This document shows positions 1 to 9,750 of a stretch of 64,000 bases of DNA, piece after piece. Made by a program: the position numbers and the translations under genes. The notes beneath the pieces are model-generated. The model made no database searches. It had not been told where the DNA came from and saw only the letters and a list, made by a program, of their open reading frames with translations. The number at the start of each line of letters is the position of its first letter. The stretch's first letter is position 1. This DNA comes from Panaeolus papilionaceus (Eukaryota > Basidiomycota > Agaricomycetes > Agaricales), in assembly GCA_015501605.1 (NCBI GenBank), contig JADNRZ010000011.1:558001-622000 (forward strand), written 5' to 3'.

Positions 1-786
1 TTCAATGTCGATGAGTTGGTCTGCATCAGCAAGAAAAAATAACTGCGTGTCGACAGTGTCGATGTGATAGGGAATGAAGAGCTTTACTGTCTGAAGATTG
101 TCCCAGAGCCTTGGTAAGATTTTATTGGTGAAGTGACCACATCTTTTTATAGGTGTGAACGAAAAGGAAAGATGCTGGATAGTTGTGGAATGCAGGAAAA
201 GGTAGGGCCGACGATTCCTCGCAACGTCAGGTATATGAACTTGCACTGCAAATGGGAGTTCACCAGGTGTGAATGAAGGGTCATTTTTGGTGAGAGTCGA
301 TTTCCTTGAATACCCGTAATGGACAGTGTAAATTTGAAAGGGTTGGTGAAGGGCCTTTGCAAGTTGGCACCAACGACGACAGACCCGACTTAAAGCAGAG
401 TACGCTTGCGTTGAACCCAGTGAGCGGTCTGAGATGAGGTTTCCAAGTACCAACAGCCATATTTCATTTGGAAGGCGTCTGACTGGAGAACATAGACGTT
501 GGTTTTGGCGCATTGTCGTTAGGGTTGAGTGTGAATCCGGTATTGTGCGGTTCGATGAGCATGCCAGGTATTCCTTGTGAAGTCTTCGCTGGCTCTCTCT
601 GAGTATCAGGATCTGATGCTCTGTTGGCTCATTGTTCGTCGCAAGGAGCACATCTGTAACTTCAGTGGTGACACTACATTCTGAATCCAAATCAGATGCT
701 GAAGTCAGTTGGATGTTCGGTGAGATACAGACATATCTGGAATTCCCTCTAGTTGAGGATATACCTAAAACATGTTTTTCCTCCAT
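1..786 (-). CDS. F-box protein, 5' part, cut by left window edge
   Basis: An uninterrupted frame runs from ATG at 786 to position 1 (262 codons) with no stop, so the gene continues off the left edge. About 90 residues of lead with a charged helix-like stretch (residues ~45-75, ILILRESQRRLHKEYL) precede an F-box at residues ~98-150: VRRLPNEIWLLVLGNL, then ALSRVCRRWCQLA. This order, helix then 'RLPNEIW' then 'SRVCRRW', is the standard arrangement of Agaricomycete F-box/LRR-like proteins, which act as substrate adaptors in SCF ubiquitin ligases. The part after the F-box (PYLFLHSTTIQHLSFSF, then LQTVKLFIPYH) looks like the start of the degenerate leucine-rich substrate-binding region. The start was chosen because it is the first ATG in a frame open from there to the edge. 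Function is by family only; the substrate is unknown. Confidence 0.8.
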   Translation of the reverse strand, partial: MEEKHVLGISSTRGNSRYVCISPNIQLTSASDLDSECSVTTEVTDVLLATNNEPTEHQILILRESQRRLHKEYLACSSNRTIPDSHSTLTTMRQNQRLCSPVRRLPNEIWLLVLGNLISDRSLGSTQAYSALSRVCRRWCQLAKALHQPFQIYTVHYGYSRKSTLTKNDPSFTPGELPFAVQVHIPDVARNRRPYLFLHSTTIQHLSFSFTPIKRCGHFTNKILPRLWDNLQTVKLFIPYHIDTVDTQLFFLADADQLIDIE

Positions 787-1102
787 CAAACATATAAACA
801 ACTCGATGAATGAGAATATGAAAAATTCGCTAGTCAAATAACTTGAATCCTGGTAGCTGGATGAGTGAGAGTCTACGTGCGAGCTACACACCAATGATGA
901 CGGGACCACCTGTTGTTTGGCGCTGCTTGGCTAAGGCTTTGAATTCATTATGCTCCGACGACGACGTCACGAGCTCAGGGTTCGTACACAACCAAGTAAG
1001 AATGATTGATGATTGGAAGAAAAAAAAAGAGAAACAATATCAACCGGATGCACTTCAAAACCTCCTTCCACTAACGTCCTTTACTCTGCCAAAACAATTG
1101 AC
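787..1102. other. Intergenic, no gene seen
   Basis: Short reading frames only. It separates the divergent 5' end of the left-edge F-box gene from the next minus-strand frame. An A-rich run lies near 1018-1035. No RNA gene or repeat recognised. Confidence 0.4.
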
Positions 1103-1762
1103 TTAATTGCCTTGATCACCGACCTCGTAGATCTGATCCCTGGTAACTGCGTAGGGCGCAAAACTCAGAGACATCTCTGTCAAAATGACACTCTTCCGCA
1201 GGCCAAGGTATTGCTCCACCCACTCCTGGCTTCGGAAAGGTGCCCCTCTGATATCAGTACCCAAGAAGCCACCAACGACGTAAGGGGCGAGGGGACAATC
1301 CACGAAGGCAAAGGCCGTGTCATTACGAAGCGTACCATCCAGGACCAGTGCTGTTCTCTGAAGAGCCTTGAAGGGGTAATGGGCCTGTGAGGGCAATATC
1401 TCATGATTCACGTTCTGAGGGCCTCCGGAGTATAAAGCCCCGAGAAGATCATCATCGGTGCGGACGCCATCGTACTTTTTGAGGAAGTGACTGCTCGTGA
1501 TGTGCATTGGATCTCCATCCCCTGGCACATCTGGATTCCCAAGGAGGTAGAAACTCAGCTGTGCAGAATCGGAAGTTACACGCAGGTAGATGAACCATTG
1601 GGATTCTTGGTCCGTCCCGAAGTCCTCGGTCGTCACTTTTGCCTTGGACCTTCGAGAGCTAGGGTGAGCTACATAGCAGGCGTCGGGCTCTTTTGTGAGA
1701 TCCCGCAGGGGATTATGGAAAGCTCAATTTTCTGTAATGATACAGAAGAAGGTGTTAGTCAT
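1103..1762 (-). pseudogene. Unrecognised reading frame with an in-frame stop near its start
   Basis: From about 1723 down to the TAA at 1103 the minus strand is open for about 206 codons with coding-like composition (QWFIYLRVTSDSAQLSFYLL; VNHEILPSQAHYPFKALQRT; AFVDCPLAPYVVGGFLGTD). The frame has no ATG. The nearest in-frame ATG is at 1762, but a TGA at 1724-1726 separates it from the rest. Either this is a broken gene, or an unseen upstream exon splices in; an AG just after the TGA could serve as acceptor. I do not recognise the family; it may be a cytosolic beta-rich domain. No function is proposed. Confidence 0.35.
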
Positions 1763-2737
1763 AGGGTCAGATAAATGAAACGATATACATCACTCACACC
1801 ACTGATTGCGCAGGAGATTGTAATGCAAGAGAATGGGGGTGATTGGTTGCTGGTTCAGCTGGGACGGATATGCATGGTATTTATACGATTTCACAGTCCT
1901 GCTATTGGCCCCGACTATTTCGCTTGCACCTGCAAAGTTACGGGACACACCTCAGGGTACCTTTTGACTGTTTGTTTCATAAAAAGGACATCCTCAATTG
2001 TTGCGAGGATGTGACCTTTTGGCCGACCGACAGCATACTGTAAAGGTTATTAAATGTGGGCAGCTTTTCACTGTGCGTACACGGCTGCGAGCTCGATACA
2101 AGTTGGCAGTTGGGAAAAGGAACAAGAGGACAGCCAGCGAGGCATCGATCTTTCAATTTTCACGTGTAGGAAGAGCTCGTATTGATAGACGCCCCGGACA
2201 ACGCATCAGAAAAATAGGTATAATGCCGTTGAAACACCTTGGCCTGAAGTCTCAACACCACTGGTCCCGTCGCTCAACTCCACTCCGCAAGCCTGTTATT
2301 CATTATCCAAGTCCCACCGAAGACAATGGAATGCCAGAACGCCAATAAGACAGGACTTCTATACTCCCAAAGCGACTTTCCGTGTGGTGAGTAGCCAAAG
2401 CTATAGAGACCCTGGAGAGCGCATTGAAAGCCCAGTTGGAGGAGAGGTTCATACTACAGACTCGGATGAGCAGGATGACTTCTATCAATTGGAAGTCATC
2501 GTTGTCCCGAATCGACGCGCGATGCGGCCATGGCACTGCAGGAAACTAGTAATCCTCTAGATCGTCATGAGCGGTGATATAGGGATTCTTCGTAATTTTA
2601 CAGGTCGCTTGCTTTCATAATTTTATCTACATGTAATTCCTCGTAAACTCCAAACAATTCAATAGAAATACCTAGCGCCATCATGGTGGAATTGTCGTAC
2701 TCATCATCGTTGTTTTTTATGTGACATATTTACTGGT
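1763..2737. other. Intergenic, no convincing gene
   Basis: Several overlapping frames of 60-116 codons exist on both strands (for example 1998-2348 plus and 2303-2536 minus), but none has family motifs, consistent splice sites or paralogues in the window. A palindromic run occurs near 1978-2013 (acatcctcaattgttgcgaggatgt), a possible hairpin. Confidence 0.35.
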
Positions 2738-4709
2738 TTACCACCCCACACTAAACTTACTACAGTCCTCATAAGGCCAAAAAACTTCTTCCCTTGTTGG
2801 TGCTCTGTACTTTCCATATAGTAAATCGTATTCACTAGGGTAGTCGGGCTCCCATTCTGCGTTGCGTTAGATATCAAGTGTGTGAATGACATACAAGGCA
2901 GGTAATGGTCTTACCTACGACTGCTTCTTGTTGTTCGAACAGCAAACCATGTCTCCCGATGGTCACCCATTTTCGGGTGGCAGGAAGGCGAAGCTGGTTG
3001 GTAGATCGTGATGTACTTGTTCAATATATTTCTTGCCCGTTCGACTATGTTGTATGCTTCGAGCCCCGCCACCACTGAGAGGTCTAGGAGAGTCAATCGA
3101 TGCAAGCCCTGTATCAACGCGAGCTGAATTTTATAGGATAGGATGAGTTACAGCGTTATGTGCGTATAAAGAACATTGAGATAATACAAATACTCACCCG
3201 CATGTGTTGTGGTGACGGCCACGATACCCGTGCAAGATCGTCTAGTAGAGATTTGATTCGCCGTTTGTTGACTATCTCTCCGTCTAGCGACGGTACAGGG
3301 TCCTCATCCGGGTACTTGGTGAGGACTACTTCAATTTCGTCCAGGATTGCACTAAGCATCAGATCCAAAGACGACGGCATCTGCGCATCGAAACACACAG
3401 CCAATCGATCCCTCTGTTCGGGATCACGGAAGAAGAGTTTGACGGTCAACTCTGGACGGGCGAGAGCCAAATCCTCCATGATACGAATATTGGTTACCTC
3501 ATGAACAATGAGGGAATGGAGATCAGGAACCAAGTACCACGCCGCGTCGGCTGATTGACTCGGTTGAGTACATAGAGCACGGACGTCCGGGTTAGGTATC
3601 GCATCACATTCCAGGCTCATCAAGTTTGGGGCCTTTTTGAGAAGGGTAACGAGTTGCCCGTCCAGCAGTGGTGTGGAATGAATGGCTAGATGAGTAGGAG
3701 AACCCAGGGTGGGGCCAGTACCGGTAGAGTTGAGCAGGAACGCTCCGATCTCGGTGATGATGTCCTCGTGTTCTTCTCGTATCCGGAGAGACTGAAGGTT
3801 TGGAAACCTGAGATCGTTGAGAAAGTTGAGGTGCTGCGTAGGTCCGTTGTAGATGTTGTATTCAAATTTCTTTCACGTGTTGATTCTGATGGTGGGCCTC
3901 GTCACGCCCGCAAGCGCTGCCAGCGTGGGGTTCCGAATGGTGTAAGAGAGCTCCTCAAGCTTCGTGGCTGCTGACAGGGAATAGACGAATTGAATGGGAT
4001 CCAGCGATATTTCTCGATACCTGATGAGGTTATTGAGTGGGAACGGGACGCGGATGTGAATGGATGATTCGATTTCGACGCTAGCTAAGGCATGAGCGTC
4101 GTTGAAAACTGCAAGTTGGCTTTCATTGGCGGTGAGGTCATTTGGGACACGCAGTTTAAGCGTCTGGAGGTGTGGCAAATGTCTTGGAATGAGGCGGTTG
4201 ACGGTCCCGTGTGCTTTCGGATGATATGTTAACGACAGATGACTGAGAGACGATAAGTGTTCAATGGATTTGCTGAAGTTGGCATGTTCTGCATTGCCAT
4301 CTGTCGAGAGATTAAGACGAAGGGCGAATGTATCCCCCTTGGAATTGAGGATCTCTGGATTCTGGGGGGCATGCGCTGGATCGATAACATACACAATGAT
4401 TGCTTCCGGCAGAGTTTCAGCTAGCTGCGTCCATCTCTGGCAAACAAGACCTGTCATGTAACGATTCTTGAGTGATTCCAGGGGCCATTCAGGGTTCCAT
4501 TGACTGAAGATGTGAAGCCATATTTCGTTTGGGACACGGAAGACCGCCTTTGTGGTGCGGATATTACTCCGATAACGATAGAGAGCTTTGTAGAAGTCCG
4601 ACAATGGAAGATGCTTGTGCCTTTGAATCTCTCCTATCCCATGTCGCAGCTCTTCTTCAGTGGGTTGATCGTTACTCCAGGAATGATTATCAGGCAATAT
4701 TACGCTCAT
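2738..4709 (-). pseudogene. F-box protein pseudogene, paralogue of the gene at 13418-15416
   Basis: ATG at 4709 opens a 278-codon frame with an acidic N-terminus (PTEEELRHGIGEIQRH), an F-box at residues ~55-105 (VFRVPNEIWLHIFSQW, then TGLVCQRWTQLAE) and leucine-rich sequence. It aligns along its whole length with the intact minus-strand gene at 13418-15416. Three kinds of damage are visible. A TGA at 3873-3875 sits where the paralogue has Leu (LKRFEFNVYNG there). After the stop the same frame resumes (KKFEYNIYNGP) and stays homologous to about 3186. The second exon near 3117-2911 carries a 4-bp insertion (about 3000) that shifts the frame at the QLRLPAT block. A further shift and stops follow near 2850-2890 before the conserved C-terminus (REEVFWPYEDC) ends at 2738. 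It looks recently inactivated, since similarity is still high. Confidence 0.85.
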
Positions 4710-5378
4710 GAAGTAAACCTCTCACTAGAGATAGAGGGGATGCGTGAAGTGATGAGACAGCAACTTCCAGAATCAGATTCAAAGTGCCGATGACATAAGA
4801 TAACACCCCTAATCAACGCATTCAAGACAAACCCCCCAAAGAGGTAAGTATGACGTCATTGTTGGATTCTTGAGTCTCGGCGCGCGCTTCAGATTTTGAA
4901 TAACACATGTACAATTACAAATCCAAATCTAGTCCCCTCACTGATAAATATGGAAAATTCATTCACGTTGGTGATCAAGTGTGGACTAGAAAAAATAATT
5001 AAGGACTAGTGCTGGAGGAGGCATCAGGAAGGCAACGTACGCAATTGCTCCTTCCTCTAGCTATGGAATCGCACCTTCAGATGGGATTTAATACGCTAAA
5101 TTTGTCTAAAATTTATAGTTCGCGTCTATTGTACCATCGATCCCAAGGTGCGTTCAAGCTTCAGCGGAAAGCGTGCTGTAGTTAATGACATTTTGTTATG
5201 GACATGGCGTCGCTCATGGTCCAGGTACATTGGAAAAAAGGTACATACATAAACTAGTGATATAATGAGGGAATGTAGGGTAATAAATTTGTATCATATA
5301 CATAGTGCGGAGCGTCCGTCGCCTCCACAATTGGGTGCGAAAGACGTCCGCAGACGTTGGTGTTCACAATTCATCCAC
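4710..5378. other. Intergenic, no gene seen
   Basis: It lies between the F-box pseudogene and the 3' end of the dehydrogenase gene. It is AT-rich, with only short shadow frames. No RNA gene or repeat recognised. Confidence 0.4.
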
Positions 5379-6630
5379 TCAGGTTACTTTCTTTCCGGAG
5401 ATACCAGCCTTCATCGAAGCCCACTTCCCGAACTCGTCAGTGATCGGGTTGAGCGCTGCGTAAGGAACATCAGTGATAATTTCTACAGCAAAGCAGTCAG
5501 CGTCATACCTCTCAGCGCATACAGAGCAATCCCTTGCTTGCTTGGCCAAGTCACCATTCCAACGCCACCACCCTCAACCGCCTTTATCATCTTTCTCGCC
5601 ATGATATCAGGGCTCCCGAATCCCCGATCTGGAATGGTGCTCCCCTGAGACCTCATCTTCTGCGTCATGCGGGTATCGATGAAGCAGGGTTGGATATTGA
5701 CGACAGCAACACCAAAAGGAGCGGCGAGAACGCGAAGGGAGGATGAAAAGCTGTTAATGTAAGCCTTTGTCGCTGCATAGGAGATCTGATTGGCGGGACC
5801 AGTTGAGCCGACAATTGAGCCAACGATGCACTAAGGGCGGAATTGTGAGTGAGCATATGTGAGGAAGTAAGAGCAAGGACGTACGATTTTTCCATAACCA
5901 CGGTATTTCATCAGCTCATACATAGTCAAAACCGCCGTAGTCGTTCCCGAAACATTGATTTGGATCATTTCGGTGGCGACGTCCTGAAATGTTGACAATC
6001 AGAAAAGAGACAGAAAAGACTGTAACGAAAGGGATTGACGTACCAGATTATATGGGGTACTATCCTTCAAGGTGTTCACAACAGCCCCGACCTCGTAAAG
6101 ATGGGTGATAGGGCCGTACTGCTTGTCCAAGGCACGAATCGCTTCACAGAGATGCTTTTTGGACTGACTGAGATCCACCTCGGCGCATTGAACCATAGCA
6201 GATGTATCGCCTAGCTCAATAATCGACTCTCTGAGTTTGTCTATAAGGCGGGTTAACAAAAATATTGAACCTCGACCACGCCCATCAACTCACCAATCTT
6301 ATGTGAAGCGGCAATCACCACGGCGTTTGGATCCTCCGCGTACTGCTTGACCACAGATAGCCCAATTCCCCTTGATGCGCCAACCACCAGCACGACCTTC
6401 CTCTCATCCAAAGGCTTCAACTGCGCGCCATCGGGCGAGTTCATCCTCCCTTTATCAATAAACGGCCTCACGAATGGTTTCAAAATCGCCAAGGGAAGAA
6501 CGACGAAACAAGTGAAGAAGAACGACACGAACGCGACTGTGATACTGGCGGCTGAGATCCAGATATTTTGGATGGTGTACGAGACTGTGGGGATTTGCCT
6601 CACGATCAAGGGATTCATGGCGTTGTTCAT
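5379..6630 (-). CDS. Membrane-anchored short-chain dehydrogenase/reductase (SDR)
   Basis: Exons 6630-6294, 6240-6044, 5983-5885 and 5830-5483 join in frame (326 aa). Residues ~25-50 form a transmembrane helix (SITVAFVSFFFTCFVVLPLA). Then come the Rossmann start VVLVVGASRGIG (TGxxxGIG-type NAD(P) site, ~residues 80-91), the conserved Asn region (INVSGTT), the active-site Ser strand (CIVGSIVGS) and the catalytic YxxxK (SYAATKAY). The protein should be an NAD(P)H-dependent oxidoreductase anchored to an internal membrane; the substrate cannot be read off. The 3' end is uncertain. The main frame stops at TAG 5483-5485, but that TAG is also a good acceptor, followed by an open, coding-like segment to a TGA at 5379 (EIITDVPYAALNPITDEFGKW), so a last exon or a frameshift is possible. 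Introns are 47-60 nt. Confidence 0.85.
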
Positions 6631-7262
6631 TCGTTAAGCGTTTTGCAGGGAGGGATATTATAATAATGGTGGTGGTAATGAGAGAAGAATGGAAAGTGGG
6701 AGACGCGTCTTTTATTCCAAATGTGATTGAGTGTGATCGTGATTCAGTTGTTGAGCACGCTATGACATCATTTCCATCGGCGAGTTTCATCAGATTATCC
6801 AGTTGACTGTTTCAAATTCTCCATTCACTAGCATAATAGCCTGGGTTAAATATCAGTGGAACTGGTTTACTCAGAGATGGAATGACAATACGCGTAAGAA
6901 ATACCGCTAGAGTGTCACACAACCTTCAGATGAAGTGGGCAAGTTAAGCGCGCAGCGAGCAACCCACTGCCAGAGTGATGTCAAATGCGTCACCATGCCG
7001 TGACAACTTTTTTAGTGGTTGACGAGTTACCATTACTTGTATGCAGACAGCAATTAGATAGTACAGTTATTCGGCCTAGAAATCCGATTCTTATCAGATC
7101 TGAATCTATTTTATAAATAGATTGCTGACCGGGGACCACACGAGGAATCCATGGACGCATGCAGCTTGCACCCCATCCTCCCGTTCTCACTTCCTCTCAC
7201 CGACATTCCTTACGGTAGACCACAGCTACTGAGCATCTTTCTCTCAATCCTTGGTTCGCATC
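6631..7262. other. Intergenic region upstream of two divergent genes
   Basis: It holds the promoters of the minus-strand dehydrogenase and the plus-strand GTPase-family gene. No conserved element was recognised. Small frames here lack support. Confidence 0.35.
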
Positions 7263-9292
7263 ATGGAAGCTATTACCACACCCAAGTATAAGAGTCTCAC
7301 CATCACCGGTCCCGTTAGCGTTGACAAAGTACAACAAAAGCCCAACATCAACAGTTTTAACATCTTGTAGGTTGATCTTATGTGAAATGTGCCTAAATAC
7401 CATCTAAGACCGGGTGCGAGATTAATGGGTCCAACGGGAGCCGGAAAGAGTTCGGTGTGTGACAGATTGACGTTCTCTCAAGACGATTGCAGATCACACG
7501 CCTAACCACATATCTCTTGCACAACCAGTTTATTGAGGTGCTTGGACTGAACAGTCCTGAGAAGATATCCAGCGGCCGGTTGGAGGGCTTCACGCAATCG
7601 GTTTCCACTTACACATTGAACAATGTTAAGCACAAGGGTGCACCGGTGTATCTCGTGGACTCGCCGGTGATGTGCGCGTTACGGTAAGTCTAGATATGAA
7701 ATATAATATAATGTGTGAGATGATGTGAGGATGAGGATAGTGTGATGATGGGTGAGTAAGCGCGACGTTGCAAGGTCGTGGGGTCTGCGAGTGCTAAGGG
7801 AAAATGTGGGAAAACGAGAGGAAGGGTGGTGCCGAATGCACGCGGAACGACGAAATACGAACGAAAACGACACGAAATGCGAAATACGAAGACGACGAGG
7901 GACGAAGGCGACGAACTGGAGCGAAACTGAGGGGAAAACTTGTCTATTCTGTGGTGGAAATTGTACAGTAAATAATATACATGAGCTGTGGTGGTGGTAC
8001 TACGAAGGTAAACTAAAGAGGTAATACGAGTGAAAACAATAAGAAATAAAAGGATATAAGCAAAGTAAGCGCCGAAGCGTTTCAAAGAATCGCAAATAGA
8101 ATGAAAAATAAACAAAATAAGTGAATAGGGAAGGCACCATGCAGCCAAGGTCAGCTACACTAAACATGGTTGTGAACGGCAGGGTGACGATGTCGGTAAA
8201 TGAAGGATAAACGGTGCATCGTAAAACTACCGAAAACGCGGAATTTCGGAGGGATATAGGTTCGGAGCTCATCACCGGGATTTGCAGATACAAAAATATC
8301 CGAAATGACCATTGTATCGATGTTGCAGCAATGGATTAAGGATGGAGGGTGGGTCAAATTGTACCCTCATTGCTGCAATATTGATGTATATTTCTTTGTT
8401 GATCCTGTTGACTCCCTGCGCTAGCGGATCATATTTCCATTGCATTTTGTATCTCACACCCATTAACTGCATTCGCCTACCTGGAAGTCAGCGGAAGGTT
8501 TTGAAAACCTTCCAGGAACTCACAGGTCTCGATACCTTAAATCAAATCACTCTAACGACAACAATGTGGGACTTGATATGGGGCGAAAATGCAGAGATGC
8601 GTGCGGAGCGCACATACCAGCAGCTCGAGAACAACATCTGGAGGGTTAATTCATATTTTCATGGAATTTGTGAATATACTCATAACTTCTCATATGAACA
8701 GAGTTTTATTGTCCAGGGGGCCAGGATCGACAAGTTCCACAATACTCAGGCTTCGGCTCTATCTATTATAGATGACGCTCTGGTGCCTATACGACGATCC
8801 ACATACTTCGTTTTCGAGGATATGGTCAAGGATTCGAAATCAATACAACAATACACATTTGCCGCCAACCTAAAATCTGACCTTCAAGACCGAATTCAAA
8901 CCCTGCAGTCCGCACATGCAACTGCACTATCCGACCTGGAGCACGCTGTATCACAAGGCGACATGCCCCTGCAGCGCCTCCTTCAATCACAGATCCAGGA
9001 AAGCAAAGGAGATCTCCAGAGATTTGAAAAGCAGCTTTATCAACTTGACCCAGAACTACTTCGAAGTCGAATTCAACAGCTAAATAACACACACGCGACT
9101 GCGAAAGCTGACCTAAAGTGTGCCGTCAACCAGGGAGACAAGCCGCTGCGGCGACTCCTTCGATTGCAAATTAAGGAATTTGAAGACGATCTCAAGAGGT
9201 TAAAGATGGAGCTTCATGAAATTGATCACCCAGATGCAGGACGAGCTTCTCAAGGTCTTTATGCGATCAAGCTATGGGCGGGCGCAGCTTGA
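7263..9292 (+). pseudogene. P-loop GTPase-family gene interrupted by a 611-bp insertion
   Basis: Exons match the intact paralogue at 15878-17285 one for one: 7263-7366 (104 nt in both), 7421-7454 (34 nt in both), 7529-7666 plus 8278-8348, 8425-8644 and 8702-9292. Together they would give 385 aa. Exon 2 carries Walker A (LLMGPTGAGKSS). Exon 3 gives FIEVLGLNSPEKISSG and the G3 block VYLVDSP. There the gene is cut by 7667-8277, and the frame resumes exactly with Gly-Phe-Ala-Asp (GFADTKISEMTIVSMLQQW). Exon 4 has the family block INCIRLPGSQRK and the 'TTMWD' strand. Exon 5 is a long helical tail with two similar units (residues ~220-275 and ~276-335). If the insertion is not removed from RNA, the protein stops after 'DSPVMCALR'. 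The family is a fungal GIMAP/AIG1-like or septin-like P-loop group; its role is unknown. Confidence 0.8.
7667..8275. mobile_element. Small non-autonomous insertion with short terminal inverted repeats
   Basis: The block sits inside the G3 motif of a GTPase gene whose paralogue has no such sequence. It starts GTGATGTGC and ends GCTCATCAC, giving terminal inverted repeats of 6 perfect bases (GTGATG/CATCAC; 8 of 9 counting further). The bases CG (or CCG) are present on both sides, and removing the block plus one copy restores Asp-Ser-Pro-Gly in frame. The inside is purine-rich with many 'acga' repeats around 7830-7930, and has no transposase-like frame. This fits a MITE-like element of about 609 bp. 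It cannot be an ordinary intron: the GT start has no matching AG at the other border. Confidence 0.65.
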
Positions 9293-9750
9293 TGTCAGTG
9301 ACAAGCCATGGGTGATCAGTTTTGGTGGACTCACCTTGTTCTCTTCCCGTCAACGCCCGTCGTGACCTCCGAGTCCTCTAGCAATTGACTTGGCACTGTT
9401 TGACTGGGCTCTGCTCCAACACCTCGAACTACCTTCCATTTCGTCCTTATTTCATTTTCTTACACAATACTTGTGGACATATATATCCTTCTCATATTTC
9501 ATTTACCTCTCTTTCGAAATCTGTTCCGCTGTCTTGATACGCTACCAGTTCGTACTATTCACCAATTGAGCAGCCAGTACAGTCTGAGGGAAGGAAGACC
9601 AAACTCTTGCATTCAGTGAAACAATGCAATCATAAAATAAACGTACATACGTCATCACCCGTTGGAATAAATAAAGCCATTAAATCAAAATAAATTAAAT
9701 GACTTCCTGCATCATAATATCATGTTACGCACCCCAGACTTCTTCCCCCC

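Noticed and set aside
6347..6790. Frames of 96 and 111 codons opposite or beside the dehydrogenase first exon
   Set aside because: Shadows of the SDR coding exon, which has strong NAD-binding motifs.
7690..8148. 152-codon minus-strand frame inside the insertion
   Set aside because: Low-complexity Tyr/Ser/Phe-rich translation of a purine-rich strand; no transposase motif, and it overlaps a shadow frame.
8313..8390. Inverted repeat ttgcagcaatg / cattgctgcaa as an element end
   Set aside because: One arm is coding (MLQQW) and the other lies in the adjacent intron; it is a local hairpin, not the border of the insertion, which ends at 8277.
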